Position numbers and translations under genes: made by a program
Assembly (NCBI GenBank): GCA_028288445.1
Contig: JAQBNT010000160.1
Span: 1-64,000 of the forward strand
Direction of reading: 5' to 3'
Origin: Hymenobacter sp.
Lineage (GTDB): Bacteria; Bacteroidota; Bacteroidia; Cytophagales; Hymenobacteraceae
DNA: 64,000 nt
Notes under the pieces: model-generated
Told to the model about the DNA's origin: nothing
Databases searched by the model: none
Seen by the model: only the letters and a program-made list of their open reading frames with translations
In this document: positions 17,025 through 25,920 of the stretch, piece by piece
How positions within the stretch are numbered: the stretch's first letter is position 1
Layout of the letters: every line of letters starts with the position of its first letter

Positions 17025-18743
17025 GTGTTGAATCCCTACTTCCTGCCGGCCCGGGCCGTGGCCCTGCTGCTGCTGGCCCCATTGGCCCCGGCTTTGGCCC
17101 AGGCCCCCGTCCTCATCAACATTGCGCCGGCCGCCAATGCCGTGGCCGCGCCCCGCAACGGGGGTGTGGTGGCCAGCTTCAGCCAGCCGCTCACCGCCGC
17201 CTCGGCGGGGGCGCTCCGGGTGTTCAGCAGCCAGCGGGGCGGCTTGCGGGGGGGCGGGGCGGCCACGGTGGTGGGGGCCAACGTGGGCTTCTTCCCCACG
17301 GCCTACGACTTCCGGCCCGGCGAAACCGTGCAGCTCACCGTGACCACGGCGGCGGCCAGCGCGGGCGGGGCCCTAGCCGCGCCCCGGGTGCAGCAGTTTA
17401 CCACGGCGGTGGGCGGCACGGGCACGGGCCGCTTTGCGCCGGGCACCGAAGTAGCCGTGGGGGTTGAGCCCAACAGCGTGGCCGTGGGCGACCTTGACAA
17501 CGACGGCGACCTCGACCTGCTGACCGGCAACCGGGGCACGGGCACCGTGAGCGTGCGCCTGAACAACGGCACCGGCACCTTCGGCGGCGGGCAGAGCCTG
17601 GCCGTGGCCAGCGCCGCGCTGGGCTTGGTGCTGGGCGATGTGGACGGCGACGGCGACCTCGACCTGCTGTCATCCAGCACGACGGGCAACGTCGTGAGCG
17701 TGCGCCTGAACAACGGCAGCGGCACCTTCGGCGGCGGGGCCGACGTGCCCGCCGGCGCCGGCCCCCAAGCGCTGGCCCTGGGCGACGTGGACGGCGACGG
17801 CGACCTGGATTTCGTGGCCACCAACCGCGACGTGGATTCGGTGAGCGTGCGCTTTAATAACGGCAGTGGCAGCTTTGGCGGCCGCCGGGGCGTGGGGGTG
17901 GGCAATGGCCCCCAGGGCGTGGCCCTGAGCGACGTGGATAACGACGGCGACCTCGACCTGCTGGCCACCAACCTGCTGGCCGGTACCGTGAGCGTGCGCC
18001 TCAACAACGGCCGCGGCACCTTTGGCGGCGGGCAGGAGGTGCCCACCGGCGGGCAGCCCTTCGGCATTGCCGTGGGCGATGTGGACGGCGACGGCGACGC
18101 CGACCTGCTGGCCGTGAGCTACCTCTTCAACGGCATCGTGAGCGTGCGCCTCAACAACGGCAGCGGCACCTTCGGCGGCACCCAGAGCGTGGCCGTGCCC
18201 AGCTACCCCCCCACCGTGGTGCTGGGCGACGTGGACCACGACGGCGACCTGGACCTGCTCACGGCCGACTCGGGCAACAGCACGGCCAGCGTGCGCCTCA
18301 ACGATGGCACCGGCACGTTTGCCGGCGGGGCCGACGTGCCGGTGGGTGACGTGGCCAGCGGCCCCAGCACGCCCAGCGCCGTGGCGCTGGCCGACGTGGA
18401 CGGCGACGGCGACCTCGACCTGCTCGCGGCCAACACCACCACGGCCGGCACCGTGAGCGTGCGCCTGAACAACAGCGCCGGCCCGCTGGCCACGGCTGCC
18501 GGCCGCGCCCCCGCCGCCCTCACGGCCTACCCCAACCCTGCCGGGCACGGCCCCGCCACCGGGCGCGTGGCCCTCACCCTGCCACCCGCCGCCACCCGCG
18601 CCGAGCTGCTCGACCCGCTGGGCCGGGTGGTGCGCGTGGTGCCCGCCCCGGCCGGCACCGCCACGCTGGACGTGGCCGGGCTGGCCCCCGGCCTCTACGT
18701 GGTGCGCGCCGCCGGCCAGGTGGCCCGCCTGGTGGTGGAGTAG
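17025..18743 (+). CDS. Secreted T9SS cargo with Ig-like domain and VCBS repeats
   Basis: About 572 residues. Signal peptide ending LAPLAPALAQA, then an SbsA-like Ig domain (NIAPAANAVAAPRNGGVVASF). Next are seven VCBS/FG-GAP-type repeats with the calcium-binding pattern DxDxDGDLDLL and the partner strand VSVRLNNGTGTFGGG, expected to fold as an integrin-like propeller. The C-terminus is a T9SS sorting domain (AYPNPAG ... GLYVVRAAGQVARLVVE). No ATG is available; GTG at 17025 gives the best signal peptide, and GTG 16986 is an alternative start. Function unknown; adhesion is a common guess for such proteins. Confidence 0.85.
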   Translation: MLNPYFLPARAVALLLLAPLAPALAQAPVLINIAPAANAVAAPRNGGVVASFSQPLTAASAGALRVFSSQRGGLRGGGAATVVGANVGFFPTAYDFRPGETVQLTVTTAAASAGGALAAPRVQQFTTAVGGTGTGRFAPGTEVAVGVEPNSVAVGDLDNDGDLDLLTGNRGTGTVSVRLNNGTGTFGGGQSLAVASAALGLVLGDVDGDGDLDLLSSSTTGNVVSVRLNNGSGTFGGGADVPAGAGPQALALGDVDGDGDLDFVATNRDVDSVSVRFNNGSGSFGGRRGVGVGNGPQGVALSDVDNDGDLDLLATNLLAGTVSVRLNNGRGTFGGGQEVPTGGQPFGIAVGDVDGDGDADLLAVSYLFNGIVSVRLNNGSGTFGGTQSVAVPSYPPTVVLGDVDHDGDLDLLTADSGNSTASVRLNDGTGTFAGGADVPVGDVASGPSTPSAVALADVDGDGDLDLLAANTTTAGTVSVRLNNSAGPLATAAGRAPAALTAYPNPAGHGPATGRVALTLPPAATRAELLDPLGRVVRVVPAPAGTATLDVAGLAPGLYVVRAAGQVARLVVE

Positions 18744-18775
18744 GGGAGCAGCCCGACAGCCGTTTCGGAGGCCAC

Positions 18776-18812
18776 AACCGCCGCCGTTCCAAGGGGGGAC
18801 GGCGGCGGTTTG
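18776..18812 (+). terminator. Terminator after the VCBS-repeat gene
   Basis: Arms AACCGCCGCCGT (18776-18787) and ACGGCGGCGGTT (18799-18810), short T tail. Confidence 0.75.
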
Positions 18813-18914
18813 CGTTGATGGGGCAGCCCGCGTCCGCTGCTGGCGCGCGTTTGAGACGCACGCCAGCAGCGGACGACCCTACCGGGTACGACCCACCGGG
18901 TACGACCCGGCTGA

Positions 18915-19009
18915 CCGGCTACAATCGATAAAAAATAAAAATGAATGTAGCCAGATGGAAGCCTGCCGGCTGGCTACATTCGTTTTTATTTTTTATCGAT
19001 TGTAGCCGG
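18915..19009. repeat. Inverted-repeat element, copy A
   Basis: A 95-bp palindrome made of two 36-bp subunits, each bounded by GGCTACA(A/T)TCG-type ends, separated by about 17 bases. The outermost arms CCGGCTACAATCGAT and ATCGATTGTAGCCGG match perfectly. The interior is AT-rich in a GC-rich genome. A second copy is at 37521-37611. No ORF inside; it looks like a small non-autonomous or REP-type element. Confidence 0.85.
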
Positions 19010-19059
19010 CCGATACCCCCCGTGGCCACACCCGCTGGCGGGTGCTCCGGCCCGCTGCT

Positions 19060-19200
19060 ATGCCCCGGCCGCGTCGCCTCGTGGTGGCCACAGGCCCGGC
19101 GGCGCGGGTGCTGCCGGCCGGGTCGTACCCGGTAGGGCTGCCGGCGGGTGTGTACGTGGTGCGCGCCGGCAATAAGGCCCTGCGCCTAACGGTGGAGTAG
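19060..19200 (+). pseudogene. Remnant of a T9SS sorting domain
   Basis: The last codons of a cargo gene survive: GLPAGVYVVRAGNKALRLTVE then TAG at 19198-19200, nearly identical to the ends of the genes closing at 25796 and 29363. Upstream the in-frame sequence is Pro/Arg-rich and no longer resembles the domain, and no signal peptide or cargo region remains. It is followed by a very good terminator, and the inverted-repeat element lies 50 bases upstream. Read as a decayed or rearranged cargo gene. Confidence 0.75.
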
Positions 19201-19220
19201 GGGTGGAGCCCACTACCCGG

Positions 19221-19257
19221 AAAAGGGCCCGCCGCTAAGCGGCGGGCCCTTTTTTTA
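19221..19257 (+). terminator. Strong terminator after the sorting-domain remnant
   Basis: Arms AAAAGGGCCCGCCGC and GCGGCGGGCCCTTTT around a very short loop, with seven T after the stem. Confidence 0.92.
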
Positions 19258-19310
19258 TGGGGTTGGCGGCAGGGTACGACCCTACCGGGAGGCCGCAAAG
19301 CAACGCTCCG

Positions 19311-19318
19311 TACTTTAG
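19311..19318 (+). promoter_or_regulatory. Near-match -7 element for the Crp-family gene
   Basis: TACTTTAG, one base off TAnnTTTG, 6 bases before the ATG. The same near-match with the same flanks (CGTACTTTAGCG-type) occurs at 26575. Confidence 0.4.
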
Positions 19319-19324
19319 CGCCCC

Positions 19325-19915
19325 ATGAGCCCTACTGCCACTGCCGCCGACTACAAGGCCTTTCTACGGCGCTTCCACCCGGCCATCGACGAGGCCGCGC
19401 TGGACTTGCTGCTGAACGAGCTAACCCCGCGCGCCATTAAGAAAGGGAAATACCTGATTGAGGCCGGGCAGGTGCAGCGCGAGCTGCTGTTCGTGTACCA
19501 GGGCGTGCAGCTGACCTGTTTCGACCACGACGGCGACGAGCACGTCATCACCTTCTCCTACCCGCCCTCGCTGGCGGGCATTCCGGACTCCTTCTTTTAC
19601 CAGACCCCGGCCCAGGACAGCATCCGGGCGCTAACCGACAGCGCGTTTGGCGCCATTGGCTTCGAGCGGCTCCAGGAGCTGTTCGACCAGTCGCCGCCGC
19701 TGGAGCGCCTGTTTCGGAAAATGGTGGAGGCCAAGCTGGCCGGCCTCATCCTGCGGCACAAGGAGTTTCACGCCTGCTCCATCCGGGAGCGGTTCCAGCG
19801 GTTCGCGCAGCGCAGCGCGCACCTGTTTCAGCTGGTGCCGCACAAGTACATCGCCAACTACCTGCGCATCGACCCCACCAACTTCAGCAAGCTTTACAAC
19901 TCCACGCCCTGGTAA
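19325..19915 (+). CDS. Crp/Fnr-family transcription regulator
   Basis: A 196-residue protein with an N-terminal cyclic-nucleotide-binding-like beta-barrel (about residues 25-120, including IKKGKYLIEAGQVQRELLFVYQG) and a C-terminal helix-turn-helix (LVPHKYIANYLRIDPTNFSKL). The typical phosphate-binding RSA motif of true cAMP receptors is not present, so the ligand is unknown. This type is common in Bacteroidota, often beside a single metabolic target. The next gene, an alpha/beta hydrolase 69 bases away, is a likely target: an inverted repeat lies between them. ATG at 19325. Confidence 0.88.
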   Translation: MSPTATAADYKAFLRRFHPAIDEAALDLLLNELTPRAIKKGKYLIEAGQVQRELLFVYQGVQLTCFDHDGDEHVITFSYPPSLAGIPDSFFYQTPAQDSIRALTDSAFGAIGFERLQELFDQSPPLERLFRKMVEAKLAGLILRHKEFHACSIRERFQRFAQRSAHLFQLVPHKYIANYLRIDPTNFSKLYNSTPW

Positions 19916-19916
19916 T

Positions 19917-19932
19917 GTTGGTATAAACCAAC
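19917..19932 (+). promoter_or_regulatory. Candidate operator before the hydrolase gene
   Basis: GTTGG-TATAAA-CCAAC, a perfect dyad starting 1 base after the regulator stop codon and 52 bases before the hydrolase start. Half-site spacing fits a dimeric helix-turn-helix regulator. Confidence 0.45.
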
Positions 19933-19984
19933 CTTTGGGGGCGGCGCGGGGCCGAATTTTGCGGCGCACCAACCCGCTGCCGTC

Positions 19985-20908
19985 ATGCTAGCCCCGTACC
20001 ACTCGTTCTTCAAAGACCCGCCCCGCGCCGAAGCCTTCCTGGCCGCCTGGGTGGCCCGCCTGGAGGCCCTGAACCACTGCCGCTACCAGCGGCTGGCGGT
20101 GCCCACCACGCTGGGCACCACGGTGGTGTGGGCCCTCAACGCCGGGCGCACCGACTGGCCGGCGCTGGTGGTGTTGCCCGGCTTTCGCACCAGCGGGCTG
20201 TTCTGGGATTTCGACAACAGCCTGGCCCCGCTCAAGGCCACGCACCGCGTGTTTCTGGTGGACGTGAACGGGCAGCCCGGCCCGAGCGACGGCCACACCC
20301 CGCCCGTGAAAACCCTTGACTACGGCCATTGGGCCGCCAGCCTGCTCGACGGGCTGGGGCTGGCCACGGCGGCGGTGGCCGGGGCCTCGTTCGGCGGGCT
20401 GCTGGGGCTGAAGCTGGCGCTGGTGGCCCCGGCGCGGGTGTCGCGGCTGGTGCTGCTGAACCCCGGCTGCCTCCAGCCCTTCTCGCTGGGGCTGAAAAAC
20501 CTGTACTACAACCTGCTGCCGCTGGCCTTCCCCACCGAGGCCAACGTGCGCCGGTTTCTGCGCGGGGCCGTGCTGTGCCCCGGCCACCACGAGCTGTCCG
20601 ACGCGGCCATGCAGCTGCTGGTCGACTTCGAGCTGTTTGCCATTCAGCAGTACCAGGACCACACCCAGAAGCCCTACGCCATGACGGCGGCCGAGCTGGC
20701 CGGCCTCACCGTGCCCGTCGACCTGCTGCTGGGCGCGCAGGACCTGCTGTTTCCGGCCGCCCGGTCGTTGCGGGCGGCGCGGGCGCGGCTGCCCACCCTG
20801 CGCCGCACGCTGGTGCTGCCCAACATCGGGCACGGCATCGAAACCAGCCCGGTGGCGCTGGCCACCCTGGCCGGGTGGCTGCGCGAAGAGGTGCCGCAAC
20901 CCGCCTGA
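19985..20908 (+). CDS. Alpha/beta hydrolase
   Basis: A 307-residue enzyme of unknown substrate. The nucleophile elbow GASFGG (Ser about 133), the oxyanion loop VVLPGFRTSG and the C-terminal catalytic His in NIGHGIE are all present; an acid is likely in the LLGAQDLLFP strand end. No signal peptide, so cytoplasmic. Directly downstream of a Crp-type regulator on the same strand, probably controlled by it. The gene is followed within 30 bases by a sorting-domain remnant, which suggests a past rearrangement at its 3' side. Confidence 0.85.
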   Translation: MLAPYHSFFKDPPRAEAFLAAWVARLEALNHCRYQRLAVPTTLGTTVVWALNAGRTDWPALVVLPGFRTSGLFWDFDNSLAPLKATHRVFLVDVNGQPGPSDGHTPPVKTLDYGHWAASLLDGLGLATAAVAGASFGGLLGLKLALVAPARVSRLVLLNPGCLQPFSLGLKNLYYNLLPLAFPTEANVRRFLRGAVLCPGHHELSDAAMQLLVDFELFAIQQYQDHTQKPYAMTAAELAGLTVPVDLLLGAQDLLFPAARSLRAARARLPTLRRTLVLPNIGHGIETSPVALATLAGWLREEVPQPA

Positions 20909-20933
20909 CGCTGCTTTGCGGCCGGGCCCCGGG

Positions 20934-20993
20934 CGGGAAGCGGCCGGGTACGTGGTGCGCGCCGCCAATAAGACTTTGCGCCTGACGGTGGAG
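20934..20993 (+). pseudogene. Second T9SS sorting-domain remnant
   Basis: Reads AAGYVVRAANKTLRLTVE in frame, matching the tail of neighbouring cargo proteins at DNA level (TACGTGGTGCGCGCC, then CTGACGGTGGAG). The stop codon is lost (GAG followed by CAA). No start or cargo part remains. A hairpin follows at 21016-21051. Confidence 0.7.
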
Positions 20994-21015
20994 CAAGGCC
21001 CCACGCTGGTACCAA

Positions 21016-21051
21016 CAGAAGCCGCTGCCCCGCCTGGGGCGGTGGCTTCTG
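21016..21051 (+). terminator. Hairpin after the second remnant
   Basis: Arms CAGAAGCC and GGCTTCTG with an inner GCCCC/GGGGC match. No T-run follows, so terminator function is uncertain. Confidence 0.5.
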
Positions 21052-21112
21052 GCATTATAGGCTAATCGGAATATAACCTGGCCAAGGTGCACTGCCGCGC
21101 CGGTCCCGGCTG

Positions 21113-21120
21113 TACCTTTG
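21113..21120 (+). promoter_or_regulatory. -7 promoter element before the metalloprotease gene
   Basis: Exact TACCTTTG; gives a leader of about 125 bases to the chosen ATG at 21252. Confidence 0.65.
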
Positions 21121-21251
21121 CGGGTCCCGGCGTAGCGGAGCTTTAGCGGCGCGGCTTGGCTCACAGGCTCAGGGCTTTTGGGCTGCCCGCCCCTGGGTTC
21201 TCTCCCTATACTCTCTTTTTTCTGCACCCCTATTTACCCTCCCTTCATCAT

Positions 21252-24200
21252 ATGGAGCACCCTTACCCGAAACAACCCAACGCCACCGGCCGGCCCCGGC
21301 TGGTCTGGTACCTTACCCTGCTGCTGCTGGCCGGCCTGAGCGGCGCGGCGCGGGCGCAGCAGCGCCCGGCCCCCTTCTTCGCAGCCGATGCCCCGGCGGC
21401 GCGGGCCGCTACCGCCTCGCCGCTGGTGGCGCGGCTGCGGCAGTACCGCTCCTACACCCTGGACCTGGCCAGCCTGCGCACCACCCTGGCGGCGGCCCCG
21501 TTGCGGAACAAGGCGGCGGTGGCCCTGCCGGGTACGACCCCGCTGGTCATCAGCCTGCCCCTGCCCGACGGCACGGCCCAGCGCTTTGCCGTGTGGGAAG
21601 CCCCCCTGCTGGCCCCGGCCCTGGCGGCCCGGTACCCCACGCTGCACACCTACGGCGGCCGGGGCCTCGACGACCCCACGGCCCTGCTGAGCCTGACCGT
21701 GAGCCCCGCCAGCTTTCAGGCCCAGGTGCTGAGCGACCAGCCCCAGGGCGCGGCCTACCTGGAAATGACCAGCCAGGCCGATGCCGACCACTACCTGAGC
21801 TACTACGCCCACGACGTGACCGCGCCCACCGCTGGCCAACGGGGCTGCGGAGCCGACCAGCTGCCCGCCGTGCCCCGGCCCGCCCGCCGGCAGGGCGGCC
21901 CCCTCGACCCCGGCTCCAGCAACCTGATTCAGCCCGTGGGCCCCACCCTGACGGTGTACCGCCTCATCGTGACTACCACCAAGGAGTACACCAACGGCCG
22001 CACCAACCCTGCCGTGCTGGCCGACGTGACGGCCCTCATCAACAACGTGCGCACCATTCAGGAGCGCGACCTGGCCGTGACGATGACGCTGGTGAACTTC
22101 CACTTCTACCAGGTGGGAGCCGACGGCGGCTACAGCCAGGCCAGCGACAGCCAGATGATTGACCAGAACCGCGTCAACGTGGAAACGGAGTTCGGGGCGG
22201 CGGCCTTCGACCTCGGGCACCTGTTTGCCACCTCGGGCTCGGGGCTGGCCTACGTGGGCGTGGTGGGCACCACTTCCAACGGCGGCACCGCCAACACCTA
22301 CAAGGCCGGGGCCGTGTCGGGCAACCTGAACCGCACCTCGCCGGCGTCCTACTTCTCTACCAGCGTCATTGCCCACGAGATGGGCCACCAGTTCTCGGCC
22401 TCGCACACCTTCAGCAATGCGCAGGGGTCGTGCAGCTCCTTCCCCACGGGCACGGCCTGGGAGCCCGGCAAGGGCTCAACCATCATGGCCTACACCGACG
22501 GCGGCTGCGACTCGCCGAGCAGCAACGTCATCCAGGCCCGCTCCGACGACTACTACCACACCGGCTCGCTGGAGCAGATGCGGACCTACATCGAAGGCAT
22601 CCCGACCGTGGGCACCAAGGTGGCCTCGGGCAATACCGCGCCTACCATCGCGGTGCCGGCCAACCGCACCATTCCGCAGGGCACCCCCTTTCGGCTGACC
22701 GCCACCGGGGCCGACGCCGACGCCGCCGACGCCGCCACCCTCAAGTACAGCTGGGAGGAAATGGACTCGGGCACGGCCGCTAACCTGAACACGGCCCAGA
22801 CCACCAACAGCAGCGTGCCGCTGTTCCGCTCGCTGCTGCCCAGCCTGACGGGCAACGTGCGCTACTTCCCGGCCCTGAGCAACTACAACGGGGCAACCGG
22901 CACCAGCGCCACCGAGCGCCTGCCCACCGTGGCCCGCGCCCTGAACCTGCGCTGCACCGTGCGCGACAACCACGCCGTGAGCGGCGCGGTGGCCACCAAT
23001 ACCAACTCCAGCATCGTGGGCGGCCTCACGCTGAGCCCCACCGTGACCCTGACCGTGAGCGCGGCCAACGCCACGCCCTTTGCCGTGACGGCCCCCAACA
23101 CGGCCGTGACCTGGGCCGGCGGCACTACCCAGAGCGTGACCTGGAACGGTGTGGGCACCAAGACCTCGGCCGTGAGCTGCCAGGCCGTGAACGTGCGCCT
23201 GAGCACCGACGGCGGCCTGAGCTACCCCACCCTGCTGGCCGCCGGCGTGCCCAATGCCGACGGCACCGGCACGGCCAGCATCACGGTGCCCAACGTGGCC
23301 AGCGCCACGGCCCGCATCATGGTAGAGGCCGCCGACAACTACTTCTTCGACATCTCCGACGCCAACTTCACCATCACCGCCGTGGCGGGGCCGGCCATCA
23401 CCGGCTTCAGCCCCACGAGCGGGCCGGCGGGCACGGTGGTCACCATCACCGGCACGGGCTTCACGGGCACTACGGCCGTGAGCTTTGGCGGCGTGGCGGC
23501 CAGCTTCACCGTGAACTCGGCCACCCAGATTACGGCCACCGTGCCCGCCACCGCCCTGACTGGGACCGTGACGGTAACCAACGGCAGCACGACCACGGGC
23601 GGCGTGTTCATGGTAACGCCGGTGCTTACCGGCGTGAACCCCACGTCGGGGGCCATCGGCGTGTCCGTTGTCATCTCGGGCAACTCCCTGGGCGGGGCCA
23701 CGCGGGTGAGCTTCAACGGCACGGAAACCACCACGTTCACGCTCAACACCAGCGTGAGCCCGAACACCATCACCGTGACGGTGCCCCTGGGCGCTACCAC
23801 CGGGCCGCTGCTGGTGTACACGGCCGGCGGGGCCAGCAACGGCATTACGTTTACCGTGCTGCCCCTGGCGGTGGTCAGCATCTCGCCCGCCCCCAACGCC
23901 CGGGCGGCCAAGGAATACAGCACCGTGGTGGCCACGCTGAACGCCGCGCCCAATGCCAACACCAGCACGGTGGCCCCCCTCAAGGTGAGCAGCCTGCAGT
24001 ATGGAGGGCGCAAAGCCGGCACCACTACCGTCAGCGGCAACACCATCATCTTCGACGAGGCCGCCCGCTTCACGGCCGGCGAAGTGGTGCAGGTGAGCCT
24101 CACCACGGCTGCTACCTCCAGTGCCGGCGCGGTCCTGCCCGCGGCCTACGTGAGCCAGTTCACGGTGCGCACCCGCACCACCAGCGGCGTGGGGGCCGGG

Positions 24201-25796
24201 GCAAACTATGCTACCGGCACCCGCCCCGACTACGTGGTGGCCGGGGCCCTCAACGCCGACGCCGCCCTGGACCTGGTGGCCGTGAACCAAACGGCCAACA
24301 CCGTGACGGTGCTGCTGAATAACGGCACCGGCACCGGCTTCGCAGCCGCGTCGGGCAGCCCCATCACGGTGGGTACCACGCCCCAGAGCGCCACGCTGGC
24401 CGACCTCAACAACGACGGCAGCCTCGACCTGCTGGTGGTCTGCGCCAGCGGCACCATCAACGTGCTGCGCGGCAACGGCGACGGCACCTTCACGGCCCAG
24501 ACCAGCCTCACCGGCGTAGGCCCGGTGCAGATGCTGGCCGTGGGCGACCTCAACGGCGACGGCAACCTCGACCTGGTAGCGCCGCAGCTCTACAGCAATG
24601 CCGGCTATGCCGTGGTAGGGTTGGGCAATGGCAGCTTTGGCTTCGCCATCAGTACCTATACCGGGCTGGGCATTGGGCCCCGGGCCGTGGCCCTGGGCGA
24701 CTTCAACGAGGACGGCAAGCTGGACCTGACCTCCGCCAACTATATTAACGGCAGCAACGCCGGCACCATCAGCGTGCGCCTCGGCGACGGGGCCGGCTCC
24801 TTCATGGGCAGCACCGAGCTGACGGCCGCCGGTGCCAACTACGTGGTAGCCGCCGACCTGACCGGCGACGGGCACCTGGACCTGGCGTCTACCAACACCT
24901 ACGGCAGTGGCTCGCCGCTCAACGCGTGGGTCGGTACGGGCGCGGGTACGTTCGGCAGCGCCGCGACGCTGGCGATGAGCGGCGGCGGGGCAACCTACAC
25001 GCTCAGCACCGGCGACTACGACGGCAACGGCAGCATCGACCTGATTGCGCCCCGCAGCCTATACGGGGCCGGGGCGGGGGTCGACCTCTTCTCCTATGCC
25101 GGCGGCAGCTTCTCGGCGGTCACCACCAAAACCGGTTTCGGCAACCAGCCCCGCTACGTGGTCCTGGCCGACCTCAACAACGACCGGGCCCTGGACTTCA
25201 TCACCGCCAACTCGCTAGGGGCCAATACGGTAAGCGCCGCCCTGGGCGTGCCCTCCGGCAACCCCCTGCCCGTGGAGCTGATGACCTTCACGGCTACGGC
25301 GAAAGGCCGCGCCGTGGCCCTGGCTTGGGCCACGGCCTCGGAGAAGAACAGCGCCGCCTTCGAAGTGGAGCGCAGCCTTGATGGCAACGCCTTCGCCCGC
25401 ATCGGCACGGTGGCCGCGGCTGGCAGCAGCAGCACCCCGCACAACTACGAACTGCTGGATGCCCAGCTGCCCACCGGCGCAGCCACCCTCTACTACCGCC
25501 TGCGGCAGGTGGATGCCGACGGCAGCTTCAGCTACTCGCCCGTGCGCACGGTAGCCTTCAAAGGCGCCGCCGCCGGCCTGGCCCTCTACCCGAACCCGAC
25601 CAGCGCCAGCGCGGCCACCCTCACGGGCGCACTGCCCGGCACGGTGGTCACGGTGTATGACGCGCTGGGCCGCGAAGTAACCTCGGCCCCGGCCGATGCC
25701 GCCGGCACGGCCGCGCTGGTGCTGCCTGCTGGCCTGCCAGCGGGCGTGTACGTGGTGCGCGCCGGCTCCCAGGCTCTGCGCCTCACGGTGGAGTAG
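21252..25796 (+). CDS. T9SS-exported reprolysin-like metalloprotease, multidomain
   Basis: A 1514-residue secreted protein. Signal peptide ending GLSGAARAQ and a propeptide-like region. The zinc metalloprotease domain has HEMGHQFSASH (HExxHxxxxxH, about residue 375) and a possible Met-turn in TIMAYTD. Then come Ig-like segments (about 480-710), two IPT/TIG domains (about 714-880, ITGFSPTSGPAGTVVTITG), an SbsA-like Ig domain and seven or so VCBS/FG-GAP repeats (about 985-1330). Next is the ASEKNSAAFEVERS module, then the sorting domain (LYPNPTSASAA ... RLTVE). The ATG at 21252 is chosen for the signal peptide. The zinc ligands are intact, so activity is likely. It ends with a terminator family shared with the gene at 26670. 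Confidence 0.9.
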   Translation: MEHPYPKQPNATGRPRLVWYLTLLLLAGLSGAARAQQRPAPFFAADAPAARAATASPLVARLRQYRSYTLDLASLRTTLAAAPLRNKAAVALPGTTPLVISLPLPDGTAQRFAVWEAPLLAPALAARYPTLHTYGGRGLDDPTALLSLTVSPASFQAQVLSDQPQGAAYLEMTSQADADHYLSYYAHDVTAPTAGQRGCGADQLPAVPRPARRQGGPLDPGSSNLIQPVGPTLTVYRLIVTTTKEYTNGRTNPAVLADVTALINNVRTIQERDLAVTMTLVNFHFYQVGADGGYSQASDSQMIDQNRVNVETEFGAAAFDLGHLFATSGSGLAYVGVVGTTSNGGTANTYKAGAVSGNLNRTSPASYFSTSVIAHEMGHQFSASHTFSNAQGSCSSFPTGTAWEPGKGSTIMAYTDGGCDSPSSNVIQARSDDYYHTGSLEQMRTYIEGIPTVGTKVASGNTAPTIAVPANRTIPQGTPFRLTATGADADAADAATLKYSWEEMDSGTAANLNTAQTTNSSVPLFRSLLPSLTGNVRYFPALSNYNGATGTSATERLPTVARALNLRCTVRDNHAVSGAVATNTNSSIVGGLTLSPTVTLTVSAANATPFAVTAPNTAVTWAGGTTQSVTWNGVGTKTSAVSCQAVNVRLSTDGGLSYPTLLAAGVPNADGTGTASITVPNVASATARIMVEAADNYFFDISDANFTITAVAGPAITGFSPTSGPAGTVVTITGTGFTGTTAVSFGGVAASFTVNSATQITATVPATALTGTVTVTNGSTTTGGVFMVTPVLTGVNPTSGAIGVSVVISGNSLGGATRVSFNGTETTTFTLNTSVSPNTITVTVPLGATTGPLLVYTAGGASNGITFTVLPLAVVSISPAPNARAAKEYSTVVATLNAAPNANTSTVAPLKVSSLQYGGRKAGTTTVSGNTIIFDEAARFTAGEVVQVSLTTAATSSAGAVLPAAYVSQFTVRTRTTSGVGAGANYATGTRPDYVVAGALNADAALDLVAVNQTANTVTVLLNNGTGTGFAAASGSPITVGTTPQSATLADLNNDGSLDLLVVCASGTINVLRGNGDGTFTAQTSLTGVGPVQMLAVGDLNGDGNLDLVAPQLYSNAGYAVVGLGNGSFGFAISTYTGLGIGPRAVALGDFNEDGKLDLTSANYINGSNAGTISVRLGDGAGSFMGSTELTAAGANYVVAADLTGDGHLDLASTNTYGSGSPLNAWVGTGAGTFGSAATLAMSGGGATYTLSTGDYDGNGSIDLIAPRSLYGAGAGVDLFSYAGGSFSAVTTKTGFGNQPRYVVLADLNNDRALDFITANSLGANTVSAALGVPSGNPLPVELMTFTATAKGRAVALAWATASEKNSAAFEVERSLDGNAFARIGTVAAAGSSSTPHNYELLDAQLPTGAATLYYRLRQVDADGSFSYSPVRTVAFKGAAAGLALYPNPTSASAATLTGALPGTVVTVYDALGREVTSAPADAAGTAALVLPAGLPAGVYVVRAGSQALRLTVE

Positions 25797-25818
25797 GGCT
25801 TCCGCTTATCGAACGATG

Positions 25819-25855
25819 ACGACAAAGGGCAGGCCAGTGGTCTGCCCTTTGTCGT
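25819..25855 (+). terminator. Terminator of the metalloprotease gene
   Basis: Arms ACGACAAAGGGCAG (25819-25832) and CTGCCCTTTGTCGT (25842-25855). The word GCCTGCCCTTTGT is repeated just downstream. The same hairpin family closes the gene at 29363. Confidence 0.75.
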
Positions 25856-25920
25856 GAATGGCCTGCCCTTTGTGGTTGGCCTCGACCCCGTTCTGGCGCG
25901 GCGCTGTCGTGGCGGGGCCA

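Noticed and set aside
18915-19009. Complete insertion sequence at the inverted-repeat element
   Set aside because: Only 95 bp, no transposase frame and no target duplication seen.
22476-24875. Long minus-strand frame over the metalloprotease gene
   Set aside because: Gly/His-rich complement of repetitive GC-rich coding DNA, no start signals or domains.
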